Source: Dermanyssus gallinae
Taxonomy: Eukaryota > Arthropoda > Arachnida > Mesostigmata > Dermanyssidae
Direction of reading: 5' to 3'
Length of the DNA: 64,000 nt
NCBI GenBank assembly: GCA_003439945.1
Contig: QVRM01001811.1
Span: forward strand, 1-64,000
The notes beneath the pieces were generated by a model. The model searched no databases, was not told the origin of the DNA, and worked only from the letters and a program-made list of their open reading frames with translations. The position numbers and the translations under genes are program-made. This document shows positions 45,911 to 57,084 of the stretch, piece by piece (position 1 is the first letter of the stretch; every line of letters begins with the position of its first letter).

Positions 45911-46093
45911 GTCGAGCCCGGTGGCGTGGTGCATTCGCCTGCATCTCGCAACCGGAGGAGACACATTGGTGCGCTGGTTCGAGCCCCACCGTTGCACATT
46001 TGTATTTATGGGGTCCGTCAATTAAGCAGTGCGAAAAGCAGTCCCGTGGACGTTAAATCTTGGCTGGGGGTCAGCCCGAAAAGTATTTTTTTA
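45911..46093 (+). mobile_element. tRNA-derived SINE, copy 3, with intact target-site duplication
   Basis: Begins GTCGAGCCCGGTGGCGTGGT (box A), followed by a tRNA-like middle and box B GGTTCGAGCCCC, then CACCGTTGCACATTTG. The tRNA-unrelated body includes GCAGTGCGAAAAGCAGT and TTAAATCTTGGCTGGGGGTC, and the copy ends GTCAGCCCGAAAAG plus a short T/A-rich tail. Exact 11-bp direct repeats flank it, which is the hallmark of LINE-assisted insertion. Box B is a good match to the RNA polymerase III consensus, so this copy is the best-preserved promoter of the three. The family name is unknown to me. Confidence 0.95.
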
Positions 46094-46104
46094 ATGTTGC
46101 CTAG
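46094..46104. repeat. target-site duplication, right
   Basis: ATGTTGCCTAG, the same 11 bases as just before the SINE. Confidence 0.9.
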
Positions 46105-46437
46105 AAAGAGCAACAAGTGGATACCACACAACAAGAATTTTTGCATCAACCTAATACATACAAACATACAACTGTGTGTAAATGCATAGCTTACTGCTAG
46201 GTCGTAACGTCTTAAGTAACGTAGACTTAGTTTTGCGGGCATATATAGTACGTAAACATATAAACGAACGCAATATTGAGATATTTAACATTAAACAAAT
46301 ATATATATATATAATTATTTAACAAATAACCGCTTTTCCGTACGTATATATACACGCACTTTTTGTTTAAGCTATAATTATAAACAAAATCACACACATC
46401 AGAAGTGGTCATCTTTTTGCTATTACTGTAAGTACTG

Positions 46438-46438
<1 letters not shown>
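46105..46438. other. AT-rich spacer
   Basis: AT-rich sequence, short TA runs near 46299-46312. Nothing recognised. Confidence 0.5.
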
Positions 46439-46501
<63 letters not shown>

Positions 46502-46506
46502 TATAT
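46439..46506. repeat. (TA)n array with TTATA phase breaks
   Basis: TA array with two phase breaks (ATTATATATATAATAT), giving a near-perfect palindrome around 46475. Confidence 0.95.
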
Positions 46507-47020
46507 ACCGTAACCGAAAATTGAACAAAGTAGACTGGACTTTTTGTTTAAATGGTACGCGTATAATTGATATGGATTTATGCCAGAATAAATTCTATTC
46601 AGTGGCTAAAAAGCGACATGAACGTTTTCTCCGTGCCCCCCCCCCCTTCCCCCCTCTCATTTCTTTTCTCTCTCAATAAAAACAACCACAACAACAATAA
46701 CACGCACCTAATGACCAAAGCCCACAAACATGACATAACGAACGTGTGTGAGCCTAACTAACGCAAATATGTGAAGCACCCACCACCGACGTCGGCTAGA
46801 AACGACGACGCCGCCGCGGCGTTCCTCCCATTGCCAAGGGCCAATGCGTTCCTTCAGCAACAGGTAGCCCGATCGACCCGACCGAGAGCCAGGCGAATGA
46901 ATGCCTTGCTTGCGGCGCTACACAATGCTACAGCATACTGCCATAACAAAGGATCCGCCATCATCAACGTCGAAGGGCGGGCGCGCTTCAAGATGTGATA
47001 GGCCGATTGACCCCAACCTG
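46507..47020. other. spacer with C homopolymer
   Basis: Run of about twelve C at 46637-46649, then short CAA and GCC triplets. No gene supported. Confidence 0.55.
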
Positions 47021-47185
47021 CTACTGCTGCTGCCGCCGCTGCTGCTGCAAGCAAGGCCGACTTTTGTCGTGGCTATAGTCGAAGTAGTAGTAGTAGTAGC
47101 AGCGGTGGTAGTGGTGGTGGTGATAGCCGAAATGCTACTACAAAGACCAGCAGCAGCAGCAGCTGCTGCTGCGGCCGCAACAGTG
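47021..47185. repeat. CTG, GTA, GGT and AGC triplets
   Basis: CTG at 47022-47048, GTA/GTG at 47080-47128, and AGC/GCT at 47145-47172, where CAGCAGCAGCAGCTGCTGCTG forms a short perfect palindrome. Confidence 0.9.
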
Positions 47186-47259
47186 CATTAAACACCGGCG
47201 ACTTCCCTGGCGACAGGTTGCCTTCAGTCGAATCGATCCGTCACAATACGTCGCCCCCT

Positions 47260-47915
47260 TGCAAATTCCTTGTCTGTCCTCTCTTTCTTTCGTTTTTTCG
47301 CTTTTTCTGTCAGTATTTTATTCTCTTTTTCCCTCTCTCTTCTCTCTCTCTCTCTCTCTCTCCTTTATCTGTATGTTCGTCCGTCGCTAGCTCTTGCTCT
47401 CCGAGTCTCTCCCATTTCCTATTAGATCTGGTCATTCCGAATAATTTCCCGGCGTTAACGTGGTGGTGTCGTGGTTATCATCAATTGCCTCCTCTTCTTG
47501 GTGGCATTCGCTAGTCGTTCGTACGGATGCTTGCTGCTAGTAATTGGAGCAGATCGTCCGTCGTCGTCGTCGTCGAGCGTCGTTGGGCGGCGTCCTCTGG
47601 GCGGGTTGGAGTTCCCTGTTAGACACCGGCAGGCAGAAGAAGAAGAAGAAAATCGGACGAACAGCGTCGCTACTATTACTACTACGATTACTACTGTTCA
47701 CTGGCATTCTTTAGACTAGCTGCTTAACGTAAGACGCCCGCCCATCTCCATCTTTCTTCCTCACTCACTCACTCTTCTCTCACTCATCTCTCTCTCTCTC
47801 TCTCTCGCGCGCTCTACTCTACTTATTCTCTCCCTCTCTCTCTGTATCATTTTCCTTCTCTTTGCTGTTTTATCGCTCCGGATTTTTTTTTCTCTCTAGT
47901 TCTCCTAAGCATACG
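47260..47915. repeat. CT-rich tracts with GTC and GAA triplets
   Basis: C+T-biased plus strand at 47275-47420 and 47740-47900 with (CT)n at 47338-47362 and 47790-47808; GTC at 47558-47575; GAA at 47636-47650. Confidence 0.85.
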
Positions 47916-48160
47916 ACTGGATGCAGATAGGTAGGATAGAGTTTGTTGGCCGGTGACGTGTAGCCATTACTATGGCTAGCCGTACGAAGCTATTGTGTGT
48001 TCGGTTGCCCTGCTCTCTCAATGACAAGAGATTGGAATGTCCGACGGCTGCTACGGTAGGGCCAAGCCAGCCCGAGACCCTACTAACTCTACGCCAGGTC
48101 CGATCCGATCCTCGGATCATGAAGAGAGCTTGGGAGAGCGGCCCGAGGGGCTAGAGAAAG
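47916..48160. other. spacer
   Basis: Unique GC-rich sequence. Overlapping frames, no motif. Confidence 0.45.
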
Positions 48161-48571
48161 AGAGAGTGAGAGAGAGAGAGAGAGAGAGCAGAAGAGAGCC
48201 CCGAACGCGACGCTCAGCGTCAGACTCGCAGATACGCATGCAGCAACGAGAACGCCAACAACGGCAGCAGCAGCATCCGAACACTCATCATTTCTTACAA
48301 GTGAAAATGCACGCCGATACACAAGCACATCGACACCATCACCGCCGCCACCACCGCAGCCGAACATCAAACACACTGATGCCGTTGCCCACTGCATGCA
48401 CTCTTCATCTACATTCATACACACACTCACCGACTCATTCGCTCTTCTCTCGTAGCCGGCAACAACAGCGTCAACAGCGTCAGCAGAATCAACATCATCA
48501 GTAGCAGTGTGGATGCTGTACACTCATCGATTTGTGTATACATGCATACACGTACACAAATCATGATGTAG

Positions 48572-48600
<29 letters not shown>
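48161..48600. repeat. (GA)n, CAG/CAC triplets, (TA)n
   Basis: GA tract at 48166-48190, mixed CAG/CAC/CAA triplets at 48255-48360 and 48460-48510, and (TA)n at 48572-48598. Confidence 0.85.
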
Positions 48601-48603
<3 letters not shown>

Positions 48604-49265
48604 TTGCAGACCGCTAACCAAGCGCAAAGTACTAGAGCGCAAGCAAAGCAACGTCGCCAACGATTTCAGAGCCAACGAAAAGGGGATTGAATGCTCAGAA
48701 GGATTTGAGAAATGATGGTGATGATGATATTGATGCTGTTGTTGTCGTTATTACTGTTGTAGTACTTGTTGTTGCTGCTGCTGCTGCTGCTGCCGCTGTT
48801 GTTGCTGGAGGCCAAGACGACGAAAACGATGGCGGTGCTTGGTGATGCCGCGAAGCAGGACCCACCGATTCCCCCCCCCCCCCCCCGCCCCTCTCTCTCT
48901 TTATTCCCTGCTCCCTCTTTCTCTCCCTCTCTGTGTATCGGGTCGTGCTCTCAAACACTTGCTGCTGTTGCTGCTGCTTCTTCTGCCGACGGCTGTTGCT
49001 AATGTTGCTATTTCTGCTTCTAGCGGTCGAGGAGTAAAATCCCAACACCCCAACGAACTAATGGCGGCAGCGACGGCCATGGATGGCGGCGTTGTCGACG
49101 CTGCCGCTCGAACCGGTCACTGACTGAGCTTTCTCAGTCTTGACGCAGTCAGCCGACATAGCTGTTGGCGTTCATGTTGCTGCTGCTGCTGCTTTGACTG
49201 CATACAATACGACTCACGATGGAGTATAACGATGATACCAAGAAGACAAACAAATGAAACAACCA
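48601..49265. repeat. CTG/GTT triplets and C homopolymer
   Basis: GAT/GTT/CTG triplets at 48715-48806, C-run of about 15 at 48871-48886, a CT-rich tract to 48935 and CTG at 48960-48980. Open frames here are repeat-derived. Confidence 0.85.
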
Positions 49266-49269
49266 TGAT

Positions 49270-49309
49270 GATGATGCCAGCGGCGACGACGACGACGACG
49301 ACGAAGACG

Positions 49310-49346
<37 letters not shown>

Positions 49347-49372
49347 CGACGACGACAACGACGACGACGAGA
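49270..49372. repeat. GAC-CAA-GAC triplet array
   Basis: Symmetric composition: GAC units, then CAA units (49310-49348), then GAC units. The same GAC/CAA partnership occurs at 3.1 and 4.2 kb, and as its complement at 36 kb. Confidence 0.95.
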
Positions 49373-49663
49373 TGCCTTGGAGAACATGAACCGTCCGACT
49401 TAGAAGTGGACGAGCCACTCGCTACGTACGACTCCCTGACTGTATCGCGTACATAGTAGTAGTAGTACATGCTACGACCGGCCAAACCCGTCGACGACGT
49501 CGTCGCCGCTGCCGCCGCCGCCGCATACGATTCAATGGGGTGCTGATACTTCTGGGCGTCGTGGTCCTGGTATGGCTGCAATCGGCAGCGGCAGCAGCAG
49601 CAGCAGCGGTGTCGTCATTGCTGGCTGGTTGGCTGACTGGCCTGCTCGCATGGCGTGCAGGAT
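49373..49663. other. spacer with short triplets
   Basis: GAC/GTC palindromic patch near 49490-49505, GCC at 49507-49523 and CAG at 49588-49604. Confidence 0.5.
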
Positions 49664-49740
49664 GATGTTGATGCGGGTGGAGTACAACAGGGAGATGTTG
49701 ATGCGGGTGTAGTACAACAGGGAGATGTTGATGCGCTTGG
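49664..49740. repeat. 30-bp minisatellite, about 2.5 units
   Basis: Unit GATGTTGATGCGGGTG followed by a GTACAACAGG end, repeated at 49664, 49694 and 49724. In one plus frame it gives a 10-residue repeat (DVDAG-x-VQQG) that stays open for about 70 codons (49655-49873). No family resemblance; the minus strand is open too. Confidence 0.93.
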
Positions 49741-50214
49741 GTGGTGTGCAGAAAGATGCTGGAGGATGCCTGGTTGTTGTGGCGGCGGCGGCGGCGACGG
49801 CTGCGGCGGCGTCGCCAACGCCGCTCCCGCCGAGCCAGCCAGTACGGCTCGGTTAGTGAAAACCAACCAATAGACAGAGAGAAATGCGATAGAAGACCTG
49901 TTGCCCAGGACGCTGCCTGCGTTGACGCTGCGACTAGGCCGATGGCGGTGGTACTGGTGGTGGTGGTGGTGGTGGCGATGGTGGTGGTAGTAATAGTGAT
50001 GGTGGCAGTGACGCTGGCCTAGACAACCGTCGTCAATGTCGAGTAGAGCAAATCATTCGGCTTCCTCGTCGTTACATTGGCGGGACTTGCCGATGCCGAC
50101 TAATTGAATAACAACAACGACAGACAGTATGGCGTACAAAAAGTACTGCTTCGACTACTGCAACTACGACAACGCCGTCTGCATGTCGACGACACAAACT
50201 TTAGGCTGTAGAAC
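49741..50214. repeat. GGC and GGT triplets
   Basis: GGC run at 49780-49812 and GGT run at 49948-49992; rest unique. Confidence 0.8.
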
Positions 50215-50300
50215 AATCAACAACGACAACAACAACAACAACAACAACGGCGGCAACAACGGCAACGGCGGCAACAACAACAACAACAACAACAACACGG
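50215..50300. repeat. AAC/GGC triplet array
   Basis: AAC units with GGC interruptions, giving Asn/Gly runs in a small plus frame (50129-50350). Confidence 0.93.
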
Positions 50301-50991
50301 GGTATCAACCAAACAAGGAAGCAACCAACCGGCAAGGCCACCCAGCCTGAGCCGCAGAGTCGAGCCTACGGCTAGATTGACAGAGACCTCAGGCTGATGT
50401 TTAGCAGCAGCAACAACAGCAGCAGCAACAATACAATGATACCAGAAACAGCGACAGCAACAAAAGACACAATGGCTATGGGACGCGTAAACATCAAGCG
50501 CTCTGCAGATAGGGTGGGAGAACCCCGATAAGGCGCACGAGATGCTCCATTTCAATTTTGCGCCTCTGCAGCAATGAAGACAACTCCAGAGGCAGAACCG
50601 CGAACGACACTGTGAAGCTGCGCCGTCGACTACGCTAGTAAGATGGCGATGATGACGTCAATAACCGGTACAATGGTATTGGAGAACAAGCTCTGCAGAT
50701 CAATTAGGTGGAACGTTACCGACGACCAGCCGAAATCGTCGTATAATTAAAAAAAAAGCGTCATAACACTCGGCAGATGGAAAACAAAGAAGAATCGCTT
50801 CTGCAGTAGCTTTATCTCTCATTGGATGTGAGATGGCGGATATACAAACAAAGTTGATAAACGAAAAAATACTCGTTTACTTTCTAGGACTTTACTACTT
50901 TCTTACCAAATATACTACTTTTACCTAAATTATATGCCCGTTTATATACTGCTGTTGCACTGTGATATCACGCTAAACATATTAGCAAACA
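50301..50991. other. spacer, nothing recognised
   Basis: CAG/CAA triplets at 50403-50430, then unique sequence that turns AT-rich after 50,740. Confidence 0.5.
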
Positions 50992-51037
50992 CATCGACCA
51001 AACGCAAAATTTATCAAAATTTTGCGTTTAGTCGATG
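50992..51037. repeat. compact inverted repeat, 21-bp arms, 4-nt loop
   Basis: Left arm 50992-51012 (CATCGACCAAACGC then AAAATTT), loop ATCA, right arm 51017-51037. The arms match at 20 of 21 positions. The one difference leaves a C-A mismatch in a plus-strand RNA but a G-U pair in a minus-strand RNA, so a minus transcript would pair completely. Confidence 0.93.
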
Positions 51038-52321
51038 CTCGTTTTATTTTATTTGTTTAGTAACACGGCAAACAGACCGCATCATAACATCAGAGTGCGT
51101 ATACAAGAAATTGCGCTACAAGCAGACATGAAAAACGGAGCTCCAAAATCCAATCCGTTTTTCTCTAGTCGGTTTTGCTGCTCAATCGGTCGTCATGCAA
51201 GTTCGAAGGCGCTCCATTTCTATCAGCGTTTACATCTGCAAAGGCATACGCGTAACATCGAATTAAATCCGCAGCTCTTATAGCTTGTTTTTTGTTTAGA
51301 TGCGACGTTGAGTTAAAAACGTAATACTGCTTAAATAAATATTCGACTAAATTGTGTACTATTTTCTATGTCCAGTAATGTTTTCGACCCCAAAATAAAC
51401 ACAAAAAGAAAATAAGACAATCCTCGCGCGCTTTAAGCTAAACTCGATAGGATGAGGATTCAAAAGTGTTCTGCTTTCACTTTAACCTGCAATTCGTATA
51501 TCGTCGCATTGACTTCGTCTCGATCGTCTATCGAGACGCATGATCAGAACCTGAAACCCAGTCGACCGGGTTCGCGTGGCGTAAAGCACGAATGAGGCAA
51601 CGATGAACGCAGTTGAATCATGAGCCTGCAGAGATCTGGCCGCGGCATCGTGGCGTAGCTAGCGGTATTGACGTGCGGGTAAAGTTGAAGCTACCGCTCA
51701 TGGGAATTATGCAAACGCCAGCGGCTGGCTACCTTCGAGTGACCGGTATCGAATGGACTTGTCAGACATATCGGATGAGTTTCACCTCTACATGCTAGTT
51801 ATTGTTGCGTGACTCGGCCAGCCGAATCTACACCGCCGATAGCTAGCGATACGATGGAATCTCGTTAGTCTCGCCTTGTCGGAGTGCATACTGCTGATTC
51901 TGTCGCTCGTTAGATGACAACTATCTACCCAAGCTTGTAAAATCCCTACGCATCGTTAAGCGCCGCCTGTTTCAGTCCATAGAGTGTCCTTAGTCTTTTT
52001 ATTGAACTTCGGTCAACGTTTACGCTCTACTAAGAAGCATCACGTTCTCTTTCTGCTCTGCTTGTGGACGTGTCTAGTTACGTATTCGTATAGGTTTTGT
52101 TTTAATTTGTAACAATTTTAGTTATTGCTGTTCTGTTTAACCAAAGACAATCAATTTATCTTAAATTAAGCTATGTTCATATGCTTTTGTCCGTGCATTA
52201 TTTTTCTCAGAGATAAATTCAAAGCCCTACCAAATATAGCTTCCGCTGTAGATATAAACCGCAAGTCAACTTTGTGTGTCAGCGTATTCTTTCAATGAAT
52301 GAAAAGATTCATTATTCGATT

Positions 52322-52323
<2 letters not shown>
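51038..52323. other. 1.3-kb spacer, nothing recognised
   Basis: Unique, AT-rich at both ends. No coding, repeat or RNA motif found. Confidence 0.5.

Positions 52324-52376
<53 letters not shown>
52324..52376. repeat. (TA)n microsatellite
   Basis: About 50 bp of pure alternating TA; a shorter array lies at 52569-52591. Confidence 0.96.
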
Positions 52377-52887
52377 AAATATACAAGTCACCCTTTCATA
52401 CCAGGGGCATTTAGAGCGACAGCATAAGCGGACCTGTAAAGATGTCTAGGATTTCCCCAACCGTTCTTGCGGCAGCAGCATGGTCGCTGGCTTACAACGG
52501 CACGGTTTATCGTCTATTCTCAATGAGCATCGCTTAGAGATTCGATCTATAACAGGGATCAGACCAGCTATATATATATATATATATATATTTGAGGAGC
52601 CGTGGAACGACCTGCCGTGTTAAAGCCCTTTCTCAACTCAAGTCAAAGACCCAGATAGACTCTGGTTGCTCGAACGGTGGGCGCGTCGTTGTCCGTCTTC
52701 ACTCTGTTGAAGAGCGCCCCTGCTTTGAGCAGGCCGGGCATCATCTGTTCACTCGTTGGCCGCCAGCAATAGCTGAGTTGCCGTAGGGCTGCGATGCTCA
52801 CACCTCACAAGAGTATTAGCGCACGCTAAGGCAACGGTCGCACTTACTGGCACGTAACGCCTGCCTAGACTGCCGCGATTATATGTA

Positions 52888-52889
<2 letters not shown>
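52377..52889. other. spacer with one (TA)n array
   Basis: Unique sequence; nothing recognised. Confidence 0.45.

Positions 52890-52941
<52 letters not shown>
52890..52941. repeat. (TA)n microsatellite
   Basis: About 50 bp of alternating TA. Confidence 0.96.
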
Positions 52942-52944
<3 letters not shown>

Positions 52945-53149
52945 GGAAGAACACTGTTTGTCGTCTCTGGTCGCCTGCAGTGTTTTTGTGTTCCTTCTAA
53001 ATCTCTCTCTTTCGCTCTATCGCTCCGTCTGGGTTTCAGTGAAAGGAGCAAGCCCAATTTCAATCGGTGAGCATCCTCGGCGAGCAAATTCGATACTGAC
53101 CAATTACGAACGCCCGTGGTCACGATACAGGTCGATCGAGAAAAGACCT

Positions 53150-53346
53150 GTATATAGACAGAGAGAGAGAGAGACATAGAGATACACAGTGAGAGAGAGA
53201 GATATAGAGATACACCATAGCCCGAAAGATGCAGGGGTGCATTGAACAAGAAGCACAGAGGAAAAAGTGCGCGAGATAAATACGGGAAATCGGGAAAAGG
53301 GGAGATGGAGAGGAGGGCAGGGCAGGGGAGTTTGGGGGGGGGGGGA
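53150..53346. repeat. GA-rich tract ending in a G homopolymer
   Basis: AGAGATACA-type repeats at 53158-53215, purine-rich to 53330, then about 13 G at 53333-53345. Confidence 0.88.
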
Positions 53347-53699
53347 ATTGACGTCTCACGCGCTATGCGAGCGAGACTCCTTACTTGCTTTTGCGGATTA
53401 TTTGATCAGACACGACCGATGATGATAACGACGTCCAGGGCGACTGCGAGCACGATCGGTCGTTTGGTTGGTTGGTTGGTTGGCCAACCCGTCCGCTTGT
53501 CCAAAAGCTTGAACTGAAGCGATTGCTGCCCCACTAACAGTGAAGCAGTGAAGTAACAACAGCAGCCACAGCAGCCGCAATAGCACCACCACCATAATCA
53601 GTAAAAGCATGACCAGAAGCCTTCCCGTCCCGCGAAGTCACCAACCAAGTCAAGGCAAAACGACCAAAAGATTATCCTAATGATGTGTAATAATTACCC
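53347..53699. other. spacer
   Basis: GGTT units at 53462-53482, otherwise unique. Confidence 0.5.
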
Positions 53700-53870
53700 G
53701 TAATTTTCTCCCGCACGCTACTACTACTACTACTAATACTGCTACTACTACTTCTACCAGTACTGTTGCGACTACTACTCCTACCTTCGCAGCTACTGAT
53801 AATAGTAGTAGTAGTAGTAATCGTAGTCGTCGTAGCCGTAATAATAGTCATAATAATAGTAATGATTGTT
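53700..53870. repeat. TAC then TAG/AAT triplets
   Basis: TAC triplets at 53718-53775 followed by complementary GTA/TAG triplets at 53800-53860; another case of complementary triplet arrays side by side. Confidence 0.92.
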
Positions 53871-54458
53871 ATGCGTGGCGTTCCGACATACAGTGCAAGT
53901 TAAATAGTGTCGAAATTCATATTTGGTCGTGTGCATGCAACCGTATGCGTATGAATGTATGTGTGTGTGTGTGAAGTGTTACACACCGTCACACAGAAGC
54001 TGACTATATTGTCACATCATAAATCAGCTAAATCAGTAGCGCGTACGCGAGGTGAGCGCACACACGCGATTGCTGATTGGCCAAGCCAACAAGCGAGTGG
54101 GGCTTCAGGCCCGAGAGAGACGGAAAAGGAAAAGCCAACGACGAGAGCGAATTCGAGTCCAAGCGATGCAATAGTCAGTCCTTGGCTTGTTGGTGCCATC
54201 CTGCGACAGCCGGCAGCTGCCATCTTCCACGCCGGCATCGATGACCGACGAGGGCCCGGCACACTCCGGATGATTAGACAAAAGTGGCAAAACGAAATGC
54301 CAACCACGAACCACAAATCAAAGGCAGTGCGCGCGAGTGCGCGACTCAAGCGCGTCGGAAGCGCGTCTCCGTAATAAGTATGCTACTATTAAGTGGTTGA
54401 AGAACGTCCAGCAGCCACGAACGGTAGCCGCACACCTGCGTGCAAATACGAAAAGCAC
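53871..54458. other. spacer, two overlapping open frames
   Basis: A 139-codon plus frame (53955-54374) and a 110-codon minus frame (54017-54349) overlap almost fully. Neither shows a recognisable domain, and both being open in GC-rich DNA argues for chance. Confidence 0.35.
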
Positions 54459-54492
54459 TATATATATATATATATACATTTATATATATAAT
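54459..54492. repeat. (TA)n microsatellite
   Basis: TA array interrupted by CATTTA. Confidence 0.94.
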
Positions 54493-55029
54493 AAAAACAG
54501 AGCCGAATATTGTTATACCTAAAGGATGGCCAAGACGATGTCCGCAAGAAACGGACAACTATGACGCAAGGAAGCCTGAAAAGCTCGAATCCACTTTGGC
54601 GGATCATTGAACTCGAAACCGTCTTATCTTAAACCCTCGAGGAGTTAGATCCAGTCATAAAGAAATTGTTAATTTTGTTGATTGCCCTTCGACGGCAACA
54701 ACAACAACAATAGCGACAGCGATAACGGCGATCGCACACCCAGACGACGACGAAGTCACAATGTGTGTTTGTGTCGACGACGACGACGATGAAGTCGACA
54801 ACGAGTACTCGCTGAGCTCCGTTTCAGTGGCTTCGTCGTACGTAGCAGGCATACGTCTGCTGCTGGCGTTCCCGAACGAGCGTCGGTCCTGTTTTCTAGC
54901 ATATGTAGACGCGTGAATAAAGAGTGGGCTGGGTCTGTGTGTGTGTGAGCGTTAGCGTGCGTACGTGTATGCGTGGGGAAGGGATGGTAAAGAGGGAGGC
55001 ATTTGCAAACCCCTAGTCGGGTCAAGTCT
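54493..55029. other. spacer with GAC triplets and (GT)n
   Basis: CAA triplets near 54698-54712, GAC triplets at 54775-54792 and (GT)n at 54937-54948. Confidence 0.5.
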
Positions 55030-55115
55030 GCGCATCTCTCTCTCTCTCTCTCTGTCTGTCCTCTTCTATCTATCTCTCTAACTAACTCTCTCTCTTTCTC
55101 TCGCTCGCTCGCTCT
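55030..55115. repeat. CT-rich tract
   Basis: (CT)n at 55034-55052 and TCTC/CTCG units to 55115. Confidence 0.93.
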
Positions 55116-56080
55116 GCACCCCCGTTGTCAGCAGTCGCACAGCAGGAACGACAAAGACGACGGCCCCGCTACGCGGTCAACGGACCGACGGAGGGCAGAC
55201 AGGACGATTCCTTGTCGCATCAACAAGCTCCGAAGCAACATTGTAGATAGCGGTTTTATGATCACGGAACGCCCTGAGAGAGAAAGAGATTCAGCGAGCG
55301 ACCGATCAAGCGAGGAATAGCGTCAGAGGGAGAGAGAGAGAGAGAGGAATAACGATGGGGAATCCTAAACAACGGCATGCATTTACATACATATGACGAT
55401 CATAAAATGTCTGTTCAACTACCGTCGGTAAGCTGAATTAATCGGAAGGCTGGTACTACCGCCGCCGCCACCGCCACCAGCGTTCAGCCCCGCAATGGAC
55501 CCTCAGGAAGGGAGGACCCTCTGGGCGGTAAGGTTCAGCAAGAACACTAGTTTCTTCAATCTCTCCTTCTCTCGCTCTCCCTCTTTCTGACTGCCTTCTT
55601 GTGTTGTCACTGTGTCATCGACAAATGCAATAAGGAGTGAGAGTCAGCGAGCGTAACGTGTGCGTTATCTTCGCGTCGCGTCAAGGGGCACCCTCGGCGC
55701 AGGCAACCCGGCAGGCCCGCGCGTCTGAGGAACTCTCCAGAAACAGGCGTTCAACGTCGAACAAGGCTAGGCTAGCATCTGTAGTAGGCCGTCAATACCT
55801 GCATTTTATACATTCACATGACCTCGAAGGGAGGTCTTTTCTTCATCTATTCCAGTCAGTCGGCCAGCTTTGGCCGACACCACACCGACAAGGTCCCCAA
55901 TATGAATAGCAGTTTCAACCAATATCAAAAGGCAGGCGACGGCGATGCCTATAGTGGCGATGGTGGCGAGTAGTCGATGTGCTTGCTACCTAAAGACGTT
56001 TTTTCCACATTTGGCCTTCGGTTCCTTGCGTAAGATGAGTGCGGTGGAAGAGCTAATCTTACGGTACATGATAGCACATC
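55116..56080. other. spacer, nothing firmly recognised
   Basis: (GA)n at 55330-55345 and CCG/CCA triplets at 55460-55482. A 90-codon plus frame (55637-55909) is free of simple repeats but shows no motif. Confidence 0.45.
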
Positions 56081-56086
56081 ATCTCT

Positions 56087-56251
56087 GATGTCAGCTGCCG
56101 AATTTCAAACCGGCTGGATTGGAGGAAAGTGCTGCGAGACACTGAGGAGCTGCAGCGAATTAAAGCCAAGAACCGCGTTCACGAGAAATGTGACGCAATT
56201 TTCTGTGCTGGGCAGCTTCAGGCGCGAATAAGGAGTGAACGCGTGTTTTGA
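56087..56251 (+). other. charged open fragment without start codon
   Basis: 54 codons ending at TGA (56249-56251), rich in Arg, Lys and Glu (LRDTEELQRIKAKNR in the middle), with a helical, coiled-coil-like pattern. It looks coding-like but matches nothing I know. It could be an exon or transposon remnant. Confidence 0.2.
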
Positions 56252-57070
56252 GTAGCCATAGTCCGTGTAATAGCCCAAACGAATTGCTTAATAAATTAGA
56301 TCTCTATAGGCCTATTTGCTACATAGACCTTGCAAATGCTCGTTGAGTGCTTCAATAAGCGAGATCTATTGCCTGCCTAAAAATGTGGAAGAGAAAAATG
56401 TCTTCCAAGAATATTTGAAGACTTTCGGAGATGGGCACTCAACCAAGTTCCTACAATGTCCTCCTTCATCTTCATAATCAACTCTCGCACCCGTAAAGCA
56501 GGAAGTGATAATATTTTGTAGTGCTTGTTGTTTTTAATAAGCACTATTCTTTCTGTACGGACCATTCATCTGCGTTTTTCAATTCTTGTGCAGTAAATTG
56601 TGTCTTGGAAAATTGTGGAAAAAGATATGTCGGTAACGGTGTCTCATTTAGTTATAGTTTATAGTAGAAATTCGCTTGCCTTGCATGTATGTAGGGTTTC
56701 CTTAATCTTGCTTTGTAAATAGGTAATGTTTTAAAGGTAATTCTATACAAACAAAAAACAAGCCATTCCTCTGTTTATGCATTGTATATACATATTTATT
56801 TACTTATTTGGTTAACATTAATCCTCTAATATTTTAAGTTAAGAAAAACGTAATGCGTAGCTTTATCGGAAATGAATGTTCTGAAACAATAAGGCGCGAG
56901 CCGAATCTAGACGTGACCGAGCGTAGTATGCAACAATTGTTTTAAGGACATTTAGTATTAGTTAACGATACTATCGGTCGCGACAATTTGTCGTTAGTAA
57001 GTTTGTATATGCATAGTTGTGGATCAGCTGACCTAAAACAACCAAGGCAGTTATTGTGATTAACTTCAAT
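56252..57070. other. AT-rich spacer
   Basis: Unique AT-rich sequence, nothing recognised. Confidence 0.5.
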
Positions 57071-57084
57071 ATAGAAGTAATTAA

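Noticed and set aside
45911..46000. A functional tRNA gene
   Set aside because: Box A and B are present, but the segment does not close into a tRNA acceptor stem, continues into a conserved non-tRNA body, and recurs in two other places: a SINE head.
53955..54374. 139-codon plus frame as a host gene
   Set aside because: Almost fully overlapped by a 110-codon minus frame in GC-rich sequence, with no motif in either.
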